Source of the DNA: Metaclostridioides mangenotii
GTDB lineage: Bacteria > Bacillota > Clostridia > Peptostreptococcales > Peptostreptococcaceae
Direction of reading: 5' to 3'
Length of the DNA stretch: 64,000 nucleotides
Assembly (NCBI RefSeq): GCF_018917235.1
Contig: NZ_JAHLOF010000003.1
Span: 124,001-188,000 of the forward strand
Shown piece after piece: positions 38,164 through 47,756 of the stretch (within the stretch, counting starts at the first letter, position 1; each line of letters begins with the position of its first letter). The notes below the pieces were generated by a model that saw only the letters and a list, made by a program, of their open reading frames with translations, was not told the origin of the DNA and searched no databases. The position numbers and the translations under genes are program-made.

Positions 38164-38958
38164 TTAAACCAAATGCTTTTTAATTTCGTACATCAAGATC
38201 GCAGAACTTATAGCTGCATTTAATGACTCCGCACTTCCATACATAGGAATTTTTACTAATGTATCTGATTTTGATACTAAATAATCACTTACTCCATTTG
38301 CCTCATTGCCAATAACTAATGCTACTTTTGATCCGTAGTCAGCTTTATCATAGTAATTATCAGTATCTAAATAACTTGATACTATATTAAAATTTTTCTC
38401 ATTTAATACATCTACTATTTCTTTTTCTTCAGAATTGATAATATTCATTGTATATATTGATCCCATTGTAGATCTTATAACTTTAGGATTATATATATCC
38501 ACACTACCCTTTAAAATGACTACCGCTTCAACTCCAGCAGCATCAGCAGTTCTAATTATCGTGCCCATATTACCAGGATCTTGAACCCTATCCAAAACTA
38601 CAATAAATTTTTGATCAGTTAAACTCTCTTTTAAGTTATTGGATTTATATGTTTTTACTCCAATAATCCCCTGAGTGTTTTCTGTATCTACAAGTTCATT
38701 AAAGTTTTTATTCGATGTCTTATATATGTCTACATCACTAGATTCAAATTCTTTAAGTAATTTTTTATGATCTTCTTTATTTTCAAAGTCATCATTGATA
38801 AATATATAATCTATTTTTGCACCTGATTCTAGTGCAAGTGAAAGAATACGAAGTCCTTCAACGATAAATTTAGACTCTTTGTTTCTATTTTTAGCTTTAA
38901 GTAGTGATCTTGTGTACTTTAACTTTTCATTATCCCTACTTGTAATTTTTTTAATCAT
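38164..38958 (-). CDS. TrmH/SpoU family RNA 2'-O-methyltransferase
   Basis: This 264-aa methyltransferase has a substrate-binding N-terminal domain (ITSRDNEKLKYTRSLL, FIVEGLRIL). A SPOUT domain follows with the knot motifs VLDRVQDPGNMGTIIRTADAAG, VIGNEANGVS and IPMYGSAESLNAAISSAILMYE. It probably methylates rRNA or tRNA ribose. It corresponds in context to the ysgA gene next to pheST in Bacillus. It starts 2 bp after ktrA and is likely co-transcribed. Confidence 0.9.
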   Translation of the reverse strand: MIKKITSRDNEKLKYTRSLLKAKNRNKESKFIVEGLRILSLALESGAKIDYIFINDDFENKEDHKKLLKEFESSDVDIYKTSNKNFNELVDTENTQGIIGVKTYKSNNLKESLTDQKFIVVLDRVQDPGNMGTIIRTADAAGVEAVVILKGSVDIYNPKVIRSTMGSIYTMNIINSEEKEIVDVLNEKNFNIVSSYLDTDNYYDKADYGSKVALVIGNEANGVSDYLVSKSDTLVKIPMYGSAESLNAAISSAILMYEIKKHLV

Positions 38959-38960
38959 TA

Positions 38961-39632
38961 TTATTTTCTCCCAGGCATCTTATGACTCTCAGAAGTTATC
39001 TCACTAATCTTTGAGTTTTGTCCAATTACTACTAAGATACTTCCTAATTCTAATTTTTCCTCTGGAGATGGTGTAACATTTATATCATCACCCGTTTTTA
39101 TTGCCAGAACAGTTATCTCATATCTAGCTCTTAATTCTAAATCTACTAAAGTTTTTCCTATCCATTTACTTGGAGCTACTATTTCAACGATAGAGTACTC
39201 TGGGTCTAACTCAATATGATCAAGTATATTATCCGATACTAAGTTGTGAGCAACTCTTACACCCATATCTCTCTCTGGGAAAACTACTCTATCAGCACCT
39301 ATTTTGTAGAAAACTTTAGCTTGTAGCTCATCTTTAGCCTTACAAATTATTTGGGGAACTCCCATTTCCTTTGCTATAAGAGTAGCCATTATAGATGCTC
39401 TAATATCAGATCCTATAGAAATTACTGCTACATCGAAGTTCCCTAATCCTAGAGATCTAAGAGCTTGCTCGTCAGTAACATCTACAATAACTGAATGAGT
39501 AACTTTATCAGAAAGATTTTGTATTATATCCTTATTTTTATCAATTGCCATAACTTCATTTCCTAGAAGACTTATAGTCGTCGCAACGGAACTTCCAAAT
39601 CTTCCACATCCAATAACAATATATTGTTTCAT
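38961..39632 (-). CDS. ktrA: Potassium channel regulatory subunit KtrA/TrkA family
   Basis: The cytoplasmic RCK protein (223 aa) gates the Ktr/Trk channel. Its N-terminal Rossmann fold has GCGRFGSSVA and an acidic AIDKNKD turn for NAD(H)/ATP. The C-terminal RCK_C domain (about 140-215) would bind nucleotide such as c-di-AMP in the family. It follows the channel gene by 34 bp. Confidence 0.92.
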   Translation of the reverse strand: MKQYIVIGCGRFGSSVATTISLLGNEVMAIDKNKDIIQNLSDKVTHSVIVDVTDEQALRSLGLGNFDVAVISIGSDIRASIMATLIAKEMGVPQIICKAKDELQAKVFYKIGADRVVFPERDMGVRVAHNLVSDNILDHIELDPEYSIVEIVAPSKWIGKTLVDLELRARYEITVLAIKTGDDINVTPSPEEKLELGSILVVIGQNSKISEITSESHKMPGRK

Positions 39633-39666
39633 TTAATGTTCCTCCACATAAATAACATAATTTATT

Positions 39667-41043
39667 TTAACCTACTATTATTTTACCATCTGGATAGCTA
39701 ATTGGTTGATTTTTTCTGTGTCCAAAAGATAAAACTGCCATAAATATAGTAAGAGAGCCTACTCTACCCATAAACATACATAAAATTATCAATAATTTAC
39801 CAAATAGATTTAAGTTTGCACTACCAGCTAAACTACTACCTACTGTAGCAAGTGCCGATACAACTTCAAATGCCGATGCTGTTAAGTCGAATCCAGGTTG
39901 AGTTATAGAAATAAGTAGCGTACCGGTTGTAGCAGCAGCAATACCCATCACAAAAATTCCTAAAGATTTTTTTACGATATCTGGTGAAATTCTTCTTTCA
40001 TATACTTCTATATCTGATTTGCCTGTTATAAAGCTCTTAACTGTAAGTATCAACACAGCTAATGTCGTTGTTTTAATCCCACCACCTGTTGATGCTGGAG
40101 ATGCTCCTATAAACATCAAAATAATCATAACGAAAACACTACTTTCATCCATTGCAGCTAAATTTAGCGTACTAAATCCAGCAGTTCTAGATGTTACAGA
40201 TTGGAATAATGATGCAAGCAACTTACCTTTCATTCCAAGTTGTGCTATTGAATCTGGATTTTTATATTCTATTATAAATATCAGTGCCATACCTACAAAT
40301 ATAAGTGTCACTGTTGATATTAATACTAGTTTTGTGTGTAAATTAAATTTAGATATCTTTCTCTTTTTAGCAATATCTAACATTACAGGATAACCAAGTC
40401 CTCCACAAATAATAAGCAAACAAATCGTTAGAGATACTGTAGCGTTGTTTACATATGAAGTAATAGATGTAAACTTGCCAGTTGTTGGTCCCATGAGGTC
40501 AAATCCTGCATTACAGAAGGCCGAAATAGCATGGAATATACTAAACCAAATACCTTTCGCTGCACCAAATTGCGGTATAAAAACGGTTGATAGTATAAAA
40601 GCACCTATTATTTCTATAGAAAATGTAATAAGTACAACATATCTTACCAGTTTAACTAACCCAGACAAATCTAATTGATTCAGGGATTCTTGTATAACAA
40701 GTCTTTCCTTTAAATTTATTTTTTTCCTTGTAAAAATTGCAAACATCGTGGCGACTGTCATAAATCCAAGCCCACCAACTTGTATTAATGTTATACATAT
40801 AATTTGCCCAAATAAGTTCCAGGTTGTTCCCGTATCTACTACAACTAGCCCAGTGACACATACAGCTGAAGTCGCTGTAAATAAAGCATCTATAAAACCA
40901 ACACTTTCTCCGCTCTGCGTAGCGATAGGTAATGTCAATAAAAGACTTCCAATTAGTATCACAGAAGCAAATCCAATAACTATTATTTGAACTGGTTGCA
41001 TTTTATTTGCTAATGCTAGAAGCCTTTTTACCAATTTATTCAA
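39667..41043 (-). CDS. ktrB: Potassium uptake channel subunit KtrB/TrkH family
   Basis: This 458-aa membrane protein has four pore repeats, each with a filter-like Gly: TATSAVCVTGL, HAISAFCNAGFDL, SRTAGFST and SALATVGSSL. K+ (or Na+-coupled K+) enters through it under control of KtrA. The gene starts the ktrB-ktrA-methyltransferase run. Confidence 0.93.
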   Translation of the reverse strand: MNKLVKRLLALANKMQPVQIIVIGFASVILIGSLLLTLPIATQSGESVGFIDALFTATSAVCVTGLVVVDTGTTWNLFGQIICITLIQVGGLGFMTVATMFAIFTRKKINLKERLVIQESLNQLDLSGLVKLVRYVVLITFSIEIIGAFILSTVFIPQFGAAKGIWFSIFHAISAFCNAGFDLMGPTTGKFTSITSYVNNATVSLTICLLIICGGLGYPVMLDIAKKRKISKFNLHTKLVLISTVTLIFVGMALIFIIEYKNPDSIAQLGMKGKLLASLFQSVTSRTAGFSTLNLAAMDESSVFVMIILMFIGASPASTGGGIKTTTLAVLILTVKSFITGKSDIEVYERRISPDIVKKSLGIFVMGIAAATTGTLLISITQPGFDLTASAFEVVSALATVGSSLAGSANLNLFGKLLIILCMFMGRVGSLTIFMAVLSFGHRKNQPISYPDGKIIVG

Positions 41044-41462
41044 TTTAACGCCCCTCCTAATTTCAAATAAGTTGATTTAAGAATACTAATTTTTTAGTAC
41101 TCTCCTTCAACCATTACTATATTATATTACAAAGATTATCTAAAAACAATACAAGTAATTGGCAGCTATATTATTTAACTTCTCTTTAACAGACGTGTAT
41201 ACAATTCTGTAAATTTCAAATGTTTGAACTGTTTTTAGAGACTTAATTTTATTTATTATTTTTCAATTTTACTTATTAACTTAACCTTAATATTTGATAA
41301 AGTAGATAAATTATGTACTTTGACAATGTCATTATATTATCGTATTATGATATTAAATTTTATTAAATATAAAAATCAAAATCTAAAAAGAGTTAAATTC
41401 TTCTAATAAGTCCTACCTTTTTTGATTTGAGTATCCATTTTAATATATTAAGGAGTGAAATT
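41044..41462. other. 419-bp intergenic region between ktrB and the Lrp gene
   Basis: This divergent intergenic region is AT-rich and must hold the ktrB and lrp promoters. I found no ORF with a ribosome site. No ydaO-type (c-di-AMP) riboswitch signature was recognised, although such elements occur before ktr genes in some Firmicutes. Confidence 0.4.
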
Positions 41463-41903
41463 ATGCTAGATAATATTGATAAGCAGTTAATACTACTACT
41501 ACAAGAAGATTCTCGGATTTCTATAACAGAATTGTCGTCTAAAGTAAATTTGAGTAGACCTAGTATAAATGAACGCATAAATAAGTTAATTGATAAAGGA
41601 ATATTAAAAAAATTTTCTGCACATGTTCCACCAGAATCAGTAGGTTTAAATGTTAGTTTTTACATCCAAATAAGTGATATAAAAGTATCCTTTAATAAAA
41701 TATGCGAAATTCTTACTTCAAAAAAATGTATTACAGAAATACATGCTGTTACTGGTAAAATCAATTATATCGCAAAAGGATCTACTAAAAATATTTCAGA
41801 AATGAATGCCCTATTAGAAGAATTAATGCCCTATGCACATATAAATACATCAATTATCTTAAACACTCCTCTCGAGAACAGTATTATAATACCTGTAGAT
41901 TAA
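41463..41903 (+). CDS. Lrp/AsnC family transcriptional regulator
   Basis: The regulator (146 aa) starts at ATG 41463 after AAGGAGTGAAATT. It has the winged helix LDNIDKQLILLLQEDSRISITELS with recognition part SRPSINERINKLIDKGIL. The C-terminal RAM domain (about 70-140) is the amino-acid-binding oligomerisation domain. It lies upstream of an MFS transporter and kynureninase on the same strand, so it probably senses an aromatic amino acid or kynurenine and controls them. Confidence 0.88.
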   Translation: MLDNIDKQLILLLQEDSRISITELSSKVNLSRPSINERINKLIDKGILKKFSAHVPPESVGLNVSFYIQISDIKVSFNKICEILTSKKCITEIHAVTGKINYIAKGSTKNISEMNALLEELMPYAHINTSIILNTPLENSIIIPVD

Positions 41904-41906
41904 TAT

Positions 41907-41940
41907 AAAAGTGAGCTCTAAATTATAGCTCACTTTTATT
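41907..41940 (+). terminator. Terminator of the Lrp gene
   Basis: AAAAGTGAGCT / AGCTCACTTTT stem with a T-rich tail, directly after the stop. It makes the regulator a separate transcript from the MFS gene. Confidence 0.85.
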
Positions 41941-42108
41941 TTGCATATTTTTCTTAAAATTATATGCTTTTTGTAAAATTATATTGTCAAAATAATTCAA
42001 ATTTTCATATTAGCATTTCTAGTTATTAACTATAATAGATTTAATCAACCAAATCAAAAAATAAGCATCAATTTAGTAAAATTAAATATTTAATAAGGAG
42101 GTTTGGAG

Positions 42109-43302
42109 ATGATCAAAAATAAGTGGATAAAATTTTTTATCCTGTATCTAGGAGCTACGGTACTTTCGTTAAGTCAGCTAAAAATAGTTCCAATTTTCAA
42201 TGAAGTATCTCAAACAATGAATATAAGTATGACACAAACTTCATTGCTTACATCTATATTTACATTTTCCGCACTATTTTTAGCTATTCCTGGAGGAAGT
42301 ATACTTAATAAGTTTGGAGTAAAAAAGATAAGTGTAGCTATAATGTTTTGCTTATTTATAGGTAATATAATGGGTGGTTTTAGCGAAAATTATTCATTAC
42401 TATTAATAAGCAGAATAATAGAAGGTATTTCTTTTTCATTGATTATGATGGTTTCAATGATTTATATTAATTATTGGTTTAGAGATGGATCCGCAGGATT
42501 AGCGATAGGAATATTCGGTACATTCTCTGCATTAGCTTCCATGATAGGAATGAATATATTTAGACCTATTTATATTGCTTTGGGTCTAAAAAGTATATGG
42601 TTTATAATGTCTATTGCATCTTTTATTGTTATACTTTGTTTTTACTACCTACTTGACGGCCCTGAAGAGTCTGATTCAAATGATGAGAATAAAGGACGTT
42701 TAATAGAAGCAGCAAGCGATAAATCAACTTGGATATTAGCTCTCGGGATGGGATGTATGTCATTTGTACTTTTTACTTTTATTACTATATATCCTCAAAT
42801 TTTCACACAGGTGTACCATTTGAATCCAGACAAATCAAACTACTATAATAGTCTGTTTGGTCTATTTGCTGTACCTTTTGGTGTTATTGCCGGAGTTATA
42901 AATGATCGAACAGGTAAACCAGTATCATTAGCTTTTATTTCTTATATAGTACTTTCGTTAGCTTGTTTTGTAACAGTGCGATTGTCAAATAGTATATTAA
43001 TTGCCCAAGTGTTTTTTGCATCTGCTGCTCTTAGCTTAGTTTCATCTTCTATTTCAATAGCAGTCAACAAATTAGTCAAGCGTCCAGCATTAATTGGTTC
43101 AACGTTTTCTATTATATACTTATTTTACTATATAGGCATATTTATTGGTTCTCCTATTATATCTAAAATTGTTGAAGCTTATGGCTGGAATATTGCTACA
43201 TTAGTATTATCTGGAGTCTCATTAGCTGGAACTATATCAATCGCATATTTAGTTATTACAAATAGCAAAACTGCTGATAAGGAAAAAAGTATTCAAGTGT
43301 AA
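42109..43302 (+). CDS. MFS transporter (possible kynurenine/aromatic amino acid carrier)
   Basis: This 397-aa protein has about twelve hydrophobic helices. The loop 2-3 MFS pattern is GGSILNKFGVKK and a second-half copy is GVINDRTGKP. ATG 42109 lies seven bases after AAGGAGG; the frame also opens at TTG 42103. It lies 105 bp before the kynureninase gene and after an Lrp regulator, so kynurenine uptake or anthranilate/alanine export are reasonable guesses. The substrate is not shown by the sequence. Confidence 0.85.
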   Translation: MIKNKWIKFFILYLGATVLSLSQLKIVPIFNEVSQTMNISMTQTSLLTSIFTFSALFLAIPGGSILNKFGVKKISVAIMFCLFIGNIMGGFSENYSLLLISRIIEGISFSLIMMVSMIYINYWFRDGSAGLAIGIFGTFSALASMIGMNIFRPIYIALGLKSIWFIMSIASFIVILCFYYLLDGPEESDSNDENKGRLIEAASDKSTWILALGMGCMSFVLFTFITIYPQIFTQVYHLNPDKSNYYNSLFGLFAVPFGVIAGVINDRTGKPVSLAFISYIVLSLACFVTVRLSNSILIAQVFFASAALSLVSSSISIAVNKLVKRPALIGSTFSIIYLFYYIGIFIGSPIISKIVEAYGWNIATLVLSGVSLAGTISIAYLVITNSKTADKEKSIQV

Positions 43303-43407
43303 ACAAATGAAGAATTAAACAGATAGGTTATATGATAATCAATAATTGTTTAGGAATTTATTGATTTATTCATATTCTATATATATTAAAATTTGGGAGG
43401 TAATCAT

Positions 43408-44694
43408 ATGTTAGACAGAAATTTTAAATTAGGAATGGATTATGCTTTAGAGCTTGACTCTAAAGATTCTTTAAAAAAATTTAGATCCAGATTTTACATG
43501 TTAGAAAATAAAATTTATATGGATGGTAACTCTTTAGGTCTTTGCTCAAAAGATGCATTAGACTCACTTCAAAATATGATAAATCAGTGGAAAAACTATG
43601 CTATTGGTATCTGGAATGTTGAAGATAGCCGTTATTATCACTATTCAAATGTGCTGGCTGAGCTCTTAGCTCCATTAATAAATGCAACACCTGAAGAAAT
43701 TTGCGTAACTGGAACAACTACATCTACAATACATCAGGCAGTTTCTACATTGTACAAACCAACAGATAAAAAATATAAAATACTTGTTGATGACTTAAAC
43801 TTTCCAACTGATAGATACGCAGTTGACAGTGTAGTTAGATTAAAGGGACTAGATATAGAAGATACAATAAAGGTTGTAAAAAGCCTAGATGGTAAATTAA
43901 TTGATGAAGATGCAATTATTGAATCTATGACTGATGATGTAGCATTAGTTCTTTTACCTGCTGTATTATATAGAAGTTCCCAGCTCTTGAACATGAAAAA
44001 AATCACGCACGCTGCCCATAAAAAGGGTATTATAATAGGATGGGATCTTTGCCATTCTATTGGTTCTGTTCCACACGATTTTAAAGAAATTCAACCTGAC
44101 TTTGCTGTTTGGTGTAATTATAAATATCTTTCAGGAGGTCCAGGAGCTACTGCTGGAGTGTACTTAAATAAGAAGTATTTTGGAGTTGTTCCAGGTTTAG
44201 CTGGATGGTTTGGCAATAAAGATGAGACTCAATTTTTACTAAGACATACTTTTGAACCTGAATTAAACGCAACAAGCTTACAGACCGGGACTCCAAATCT
44301 ACTTTCTATGGCACCACTAGAAGGGGCTCTAAAAATATACAACGAAGCTGGACTTGATAATTTACGTGAAAAATCTCTACATATAACAGCTTATCTAATG
44401 TACCTAATTGATGAAAGACTTGTTAGATATGGATATAGCTATGATAACCCAACAGATGACGATATTCGCGGAGGCCATGTTTCACTTGTACATGATGAAG
44501 CATATAGAATCTCTTTTGCATTAAAGGCAAAGAACATAGTTCCTGATTATAGAGAGCCAAATGTTATTCGCCTAGCCCCTATTGCACTTTACAATACTTA
44601 TGAAGAAGTCTACAAACTTGTCGACGCTCTTGAAGAAATCGTAGCTGACAAATATTATGAAGAATTCAGTAAAGAACGTCTATTAGTATATTAA
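43408..44694 (+). CDS. kynU: Kynureninase
   Basis: This 428-aa PLP enzyme splits kynurenine into anthranilate and alanine. Key sites are the N-terminal YMDGNSLGL, Asp213 in WDLCHSIG (PLP ring), the Schiff-base Lys239 in WCNYKYLSGGPGA, and the C-terminal RLAPIALYNTYEEV. ATG 43408 follows GGGAGG. Tryptophan dioxygenase and formamidase are not in the window, so kynurenine may be taken up from the surroundings. Confidence 0.93.
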   Translation: MLDRNFKLGMDYALELDSKDSLKKFRSRFYMLENKIYMDGNSLGLCSKDALDSLQNMINQWKNYAIGIWNVEDSRYYHYSNVLAELLAPLINATPEEICVTGTTTSTIHQAVSTLYKPTDKKYKILVDDLNFPTDRYAVDSVVRLKGLDIEDTIKVVKSLDGKLIDEDAIIESMTDDVALVLLPAVLYRSSQLLNMKKITHAAHKKGIIIGWDLCHSIGSVPHDFKEIQPDFAVWCNYKYLSGGPGATAGVYLNKKYFGVVPGLAGWFGNKDETQFLLRHTFEPELNATSLQTGTPNLLSMAPLEGALKIYNEAGLDNLREKSLHITAYLMYLIDERLVRYGYSYDNPTDDDIRGGHVSLVHDEAYRISFALKAKNIVPDYREPNVIRLAPIALYNTYEEVYKLVDALEEIVADKYYEEFSKERLLVY

Positions 44695-44703
44695 TAACCT
44701 ACA

Positions 44704-44735
44704 AAGAACCCTAGAGAATATACTCTAGGGTTCTT
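44704..44735 (+). terminator. Terminator after kynureninase (possibly bidirectional)
   Basis: AAGAACCCTAGAG / CTCTAGGGTTCTT perfect stem between kynU (plus) and the convergent rplT end at 44765; it can serve both. Confidence 0.85.
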
Positions 44736-44764
44736 TATATGAATTCAAATTATTTACTTGATAA

Positions 44765-45121
44765 TTAAGCTAATTGTGATTTAGCAGTTTCTGCTAACTT
44801 AGAGAAACCTTCTGGATCTTGTATAGCTAATTCAGATAACATTTTTCTGTTAACTTCTACACCAGCTAATTTTAAACCATTCATTAATCTTGAATAAGAT
44901 ATACCATTCATTCTAGCTGCTGCATTTATTCTTTGTATCCAAAGTTTTCTGAAATCTCTCTTCTTTAACTTTCTACCTATATATGCGTTCTTTAATGCTT
45001 TCATTACGAAAGTATTTGCTGGTCTATATAATTTACTTCTAGATCCTCTGTATCCTTTAGCAAGCTTTAATATCTTTTTGTGCTTTTTACGGGCATTCAT
45101 AGCCTTTTTTACTCTTGCCAT
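44765..45121 (-). CDS. rplT: 50S ribosomal protein L20
   Basis: This 118-aa basic protein has the typical [20 protein letters not shown] start, [12 protein letters not shown] and [15 protein letters not shown]. It organises 23S rRNA and in Firmicutes represses the infC-rpmI-rplT operon by binding its leader. It is last in that operon, with a good ribosome site. Confidence 0.98.
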   Translation of the reverse strand: MARVKKAMNARKKHKKILKLAKGYRGSRSKLYRPANTFVMKALKNAYIGRKLKKRDFRKLWIQRINAAARMNGISYSRLMNGLKLAGVEVNRKMLSELAIQDPEGFSKLAETAKSQLA

Positions 45122-45184
45122 CGTTATTACCTCCTTTTATTTTCCTAATGTTAATTATAGTTTATTATCTGTATTAATCCGGTC

Positions 45185-45379
45185 TTAGTATGGTAATAAT
45201 TGAGATATTCTCTTTGCATCTCCATCACTAACTAAAGTAGATTTTCTTAAGTTCATTTTTCTTTTAGCAGACTTTTTAGTTAATATGTGCTTTTTATAAG
45301 CTTTTGCTCTCTTTAACTTTCCGCTTCCTGTTTTCTTAAGTCTCTTTGCTGCACCTCTATGAGTTTTCATTTTAGGCAT
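45185..45379 (-). CDS. rpmI: 50S ribosomal protein L35
   Basis: This 64-aa basic protein begins [20 protein letters not shown] and is rich in Lys/Arg; length and order (infC-rpmI-rplT) are standard. Confidence 0.97.
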   Translation of the reverse strand: MPKMKTHRGAAKRLKKTGSGKLKRAKAYKKHILTKKSAKRKMNLRKSTLVSDGDAKRISQLLPY

Positions 45380-45405
45380 GGTGTTTCCTCCTCTCGATTA
45401 AACAT

Positions 45406-45915
45406 CTATTTTTTTGGATCTATAATTACAACCATATTATTTCCCTCAAATGCTGGGGCTTTTGTTGGTTCACCAAACTCTTTAACTATATCTATGAATT
45501 TAAGCATAACTTCTTTTCCTATATCCTTATGTCCTAATTCTCTTCCTCTAAATCTAAGCTCAACTTTAACTTTATCTCCTTTTTTAAGGAACTTTATGGC
45601 GTTATTAGCTTTAGTATTTAAATCATTTGCTTCAATACCTGGTCTAAGTCTTACTTCTTTAAGGCTAACTACTTTTTGTTTTTTCTTTGCTTCTTTTTCT
45701 TTTCTAGATTGTTCATATCTATGTTTTCCATAGTCCATTATCTTACAAACTGATGGCTTTGCATTAGGCGAAATTTGAACTAAATCCAAATTTTGCTCAT
45801 CTGCCATAGCTTGCGCTTCCTTTAATGACACTATCCCAAGTTGATCTCCATTAGACGCTAGAAGTCTTACCTCTTTGTCTCTTATTTGCTCATTGATTGC
45901 TAACTCTTTGCTAAT
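45406..45915 (-). CDS. infC: Translation initiation factor IF-3 (ATT start codon)
   Basis: The factor (169 aa) has an N-domain (INEQIRDKEVRLL), linker and C-domain (LRPGIEANDLNTK, RGRELGHKDIG). No ATG, GTG or TTG lies at the right position. GGAGG is followed nine bases later by ATT AGC AAA GAG, so ATT 45915 is the start. Rare ATT starts are conserved for infC and let IF-3 autoregulate by rejecting non-canonical starts. The longer open frame to 45984 runs into the leader. Confidence 0.95.
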   Translation of the reverse strand: MSKELAINEQIRDKEVRLLASNGDQLGIVSLKEAQAMADEQNLDLVQISPNAKPSVCKIMDYGKHRYEQSRKEKEAKKKQKVVSLKEVRLRPGIEANDLNTKANNAIKFLKKGDKVKVELRFRGRELGHKDIGKEVMLKFIDIVKEFGEPTKAPAFEGNNMVVIIDPKK

Positions 45916-46090
45916 TGTTAGACACCTCCGTTTTTTTATATAAATAATGGCGAATGATATAATCATCCGCCATATAAGTCTCAAAATAATAAAGCTCTTC
46001 TAATCTACACATTAAGCTTTTACTTATATATACCTAGCTAACTTTCGTCGCAAGGTGAGAAGCGGACTTCTTCTTCGTTTTCTTTTCCTT
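45916..46090 (-). promoter_or_regulatory. infC-rpmI-rplT leader (L20 leader-like)
   Basis: The untranslated stretch on the minus strand contains GAAGTCCGCTTCTC, then CACCTTGCGACG, and later a strong hairpin, ATGGCGGATGAT / ATCATTCGCCAT (plus 45947-45973), just before the ribosome site. This fits the L20 leader class, which terminates or blocks infC expression when L20 is in excess. The class is judged from position and motifs by eye. Confidence 0.65.
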
Positions 46091-46304
46091 ATATACTATA
46101 CCACCTTTGTTCAATATGTGCAAGTTTTTTTAAAACTTTTATATACTTTTTATAATTTCTTATAAATTAATACAAATTCCTACTTTACTATACATAAATC
46201 TACTAAAAAAATATATGTCTTTATTTACCAATGAAAATTATAATAAAATATATTAAATATGGAAAATATAAAGACATCAAATAAAAATTACCAGAGGTGT
46301 TTAC

Positions 46305-47708
46305 ATGAAGATGTTTAATAATTTTATCAAAAAAATCAAAAATCCTGTGCCAGCTTTTGCACAGACAAAGTTAGAAAAAGAAGAAAAAGCAGATGATGCG
46401 TTTTCAACTCATCCTAAGACTACATTTAAAGATGTTGCTGGACTTGAGGAAGTCAAAGAAGAGTTATTTGAAATCGTAGATTTTATGAGATCGCCAGATA
46501 AATATAAAAAAATGGGAGCTAAAATTCCTAAAGGAGTTCTATTTTATGGTCCTCCAGGAACTGGTAAAACATTATTAGCTTCAGCAGTTGCTGGAGAAAC
46601 TAACTCTGCATTTTTCAATATTACTGGTTCAGAGTTTGTTGAAAAGTACGTAGGTGTTGGTGCAAAAAGAGTAAGAGCACTGTTTGAAAAAGCAAGAAAA
46701 GACGCTCCTAGTATAATCTTCATTGATGAAATTGACGCAATTGGTGTAAAAAGACATATGGAAAGTAACAACGAAAAGGATCAGACGCTAAACCAGTTAC
46801 TTGTTGAAATGGATGGTTTTAACAAAGATTCAAATGTATTGGTTATAGGTGCGACAAACAGACTAGATTTACTTGATGAAGCCCTAATTAGACCAGGAAG
46901 ATTTGATAGGCATATACACATGGGCGCTCCAAACTACCATACAAGATTTGAAATCTTAAAGGTACATACAGAAAACAAGCCTATCGATAAATCTGTAGAC
47001 CTTGAAGTATTAGCAAAGAAAACGCACGGATTTAATGGTGCTCACTTATCTAATATTGCCAATGAAGCTGCAATCTTTGCTGTCAGAGAAAACAGCGAAA
47101 ATATAACTTCAGTACATTTTGATAAAGCTCTAGAGAGAGTTATTGCTGGATTAGAATCTAAGAATTCTACACTTATAGAAAGAGAAAAGAAAATAGTTTC
47201 ATTCCACGAAGCGGGTCATGCATTAGTAAGTGATATTATAGGCATAACCCCTATACAAAAAGTTTCTATAATTCCTAGAGGCCAAGCTTTAGGTTATGTA
47301 TTGCAACTTCCAGATGAAGATAGATATATCTATACTAAAGAAGAACTTATAGGTAAGATAAAAATTCTACTAGCAGGTAAAGCCTCTGAAGAGATTATAT
47401 TCAAACACAAATCTACAGGAGCAAAAGATGACCTTAAAAAAGTTACCGAAATAGCTAATCAAATGGTTTGTGAGTACGGAATGAGCGACTTAGGATTTAT
47501 GACTATAGATGGAAATGATAAGACTTTTATGTCTGAAAAAATACAATTTGAAGCTAATAAGATAGTTGAAGAATGCTACAATGAAACTATTGAACTTCTT
47601 ACTAATAACAGCAACGATTTAGATATACTCGCTAATCATCTATTTGAAAATGAAACTATGACTCATGAAGAGCTTAAAGCTTTAATAAGAAAAGAAGCTG
47701 CAAATTAA
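46305..47708 (+). CDS. FtsH-like AAA+ zinc protease without membrane anchor
   Basis: This 467-aa FtsH homologue lacks the N-terminal membrane helices of true FtsH (about 600-650 aa); only 40 hydrophilic residues precede the AAA+ domain. Walker A GPPGTGKT is at 82-89, Walker B FIDE at 139-142, the SRH is ATNRLDLLDEALIRPGRFDR, and the protease site is HEAGH (301-305) with Asp376 in GAKDDL. The pore loop reads FVEKYVGVG instead of the common FVEMFVGVG. It is a single gene with its own terminator, and its targets are unknown. It lies between infC and thrS on the opposite strand. Confidence 0.88.
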   Translation: MKMFNNFIKKIKNPVPAFAQTKLEKEEKADDAFSTHPKTTFKDVAGLEEVKEELFEIVDFMRSPDKYKKMGAKIPKGVLFYGPPGTGKTLLASAVAGETNSAFFNITGSEFVEKYVGVGAKRVRALFEKARKDAPSIIFIDEIDAIGVKRHMESNNEKDQTLNQLLVEMDGFNKDSNVLVIGATNRLDLLDEALIRPGRFDRHIHMGAPNYHTRFEILKVHTENKPIDKSVDLEVLAKKTHGFNGAHLSNIANEAAIFAVRENSENITSVHFDKALERVIAGLESKNSTLIEREKKIVSFHEAGHALVSDIIGITPIQKVSIIPRGQALGYVLQLPDEDRYIYTKEELIGKIKILLAGKASEEIIFKHKSTGAKDDLKKVTEIANQMVCEYGMSDLGFMTIDGNDKTFMSEKIQFEANKIVEECYNETIELLTNNSNDLDILANHLFENETMTHEELKALIRKEAAN

Positions 47709-47709
47709 G

Positions 47710-47752
47710 AGAGTGGATGCATGTTTTAAAACATGCATCCACTCTGATTTTT
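47710..47752 (+). terminator. Terminator of the FtsH-like gene
   Basis: A long stem GAGTGGATGCATGTTT / ACATGCATCCACTC followed by GATTTTTAT, right after the stop. Confidence 0.9.
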
Positions 47753-47756
47753 ATAT

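Noticed and set aside
41044-41462. c-di-AMP (ydaO-type) riboswitch before ktrB
   Set aside because: Position would fit, but I could not find the conserved core motifs by eye.
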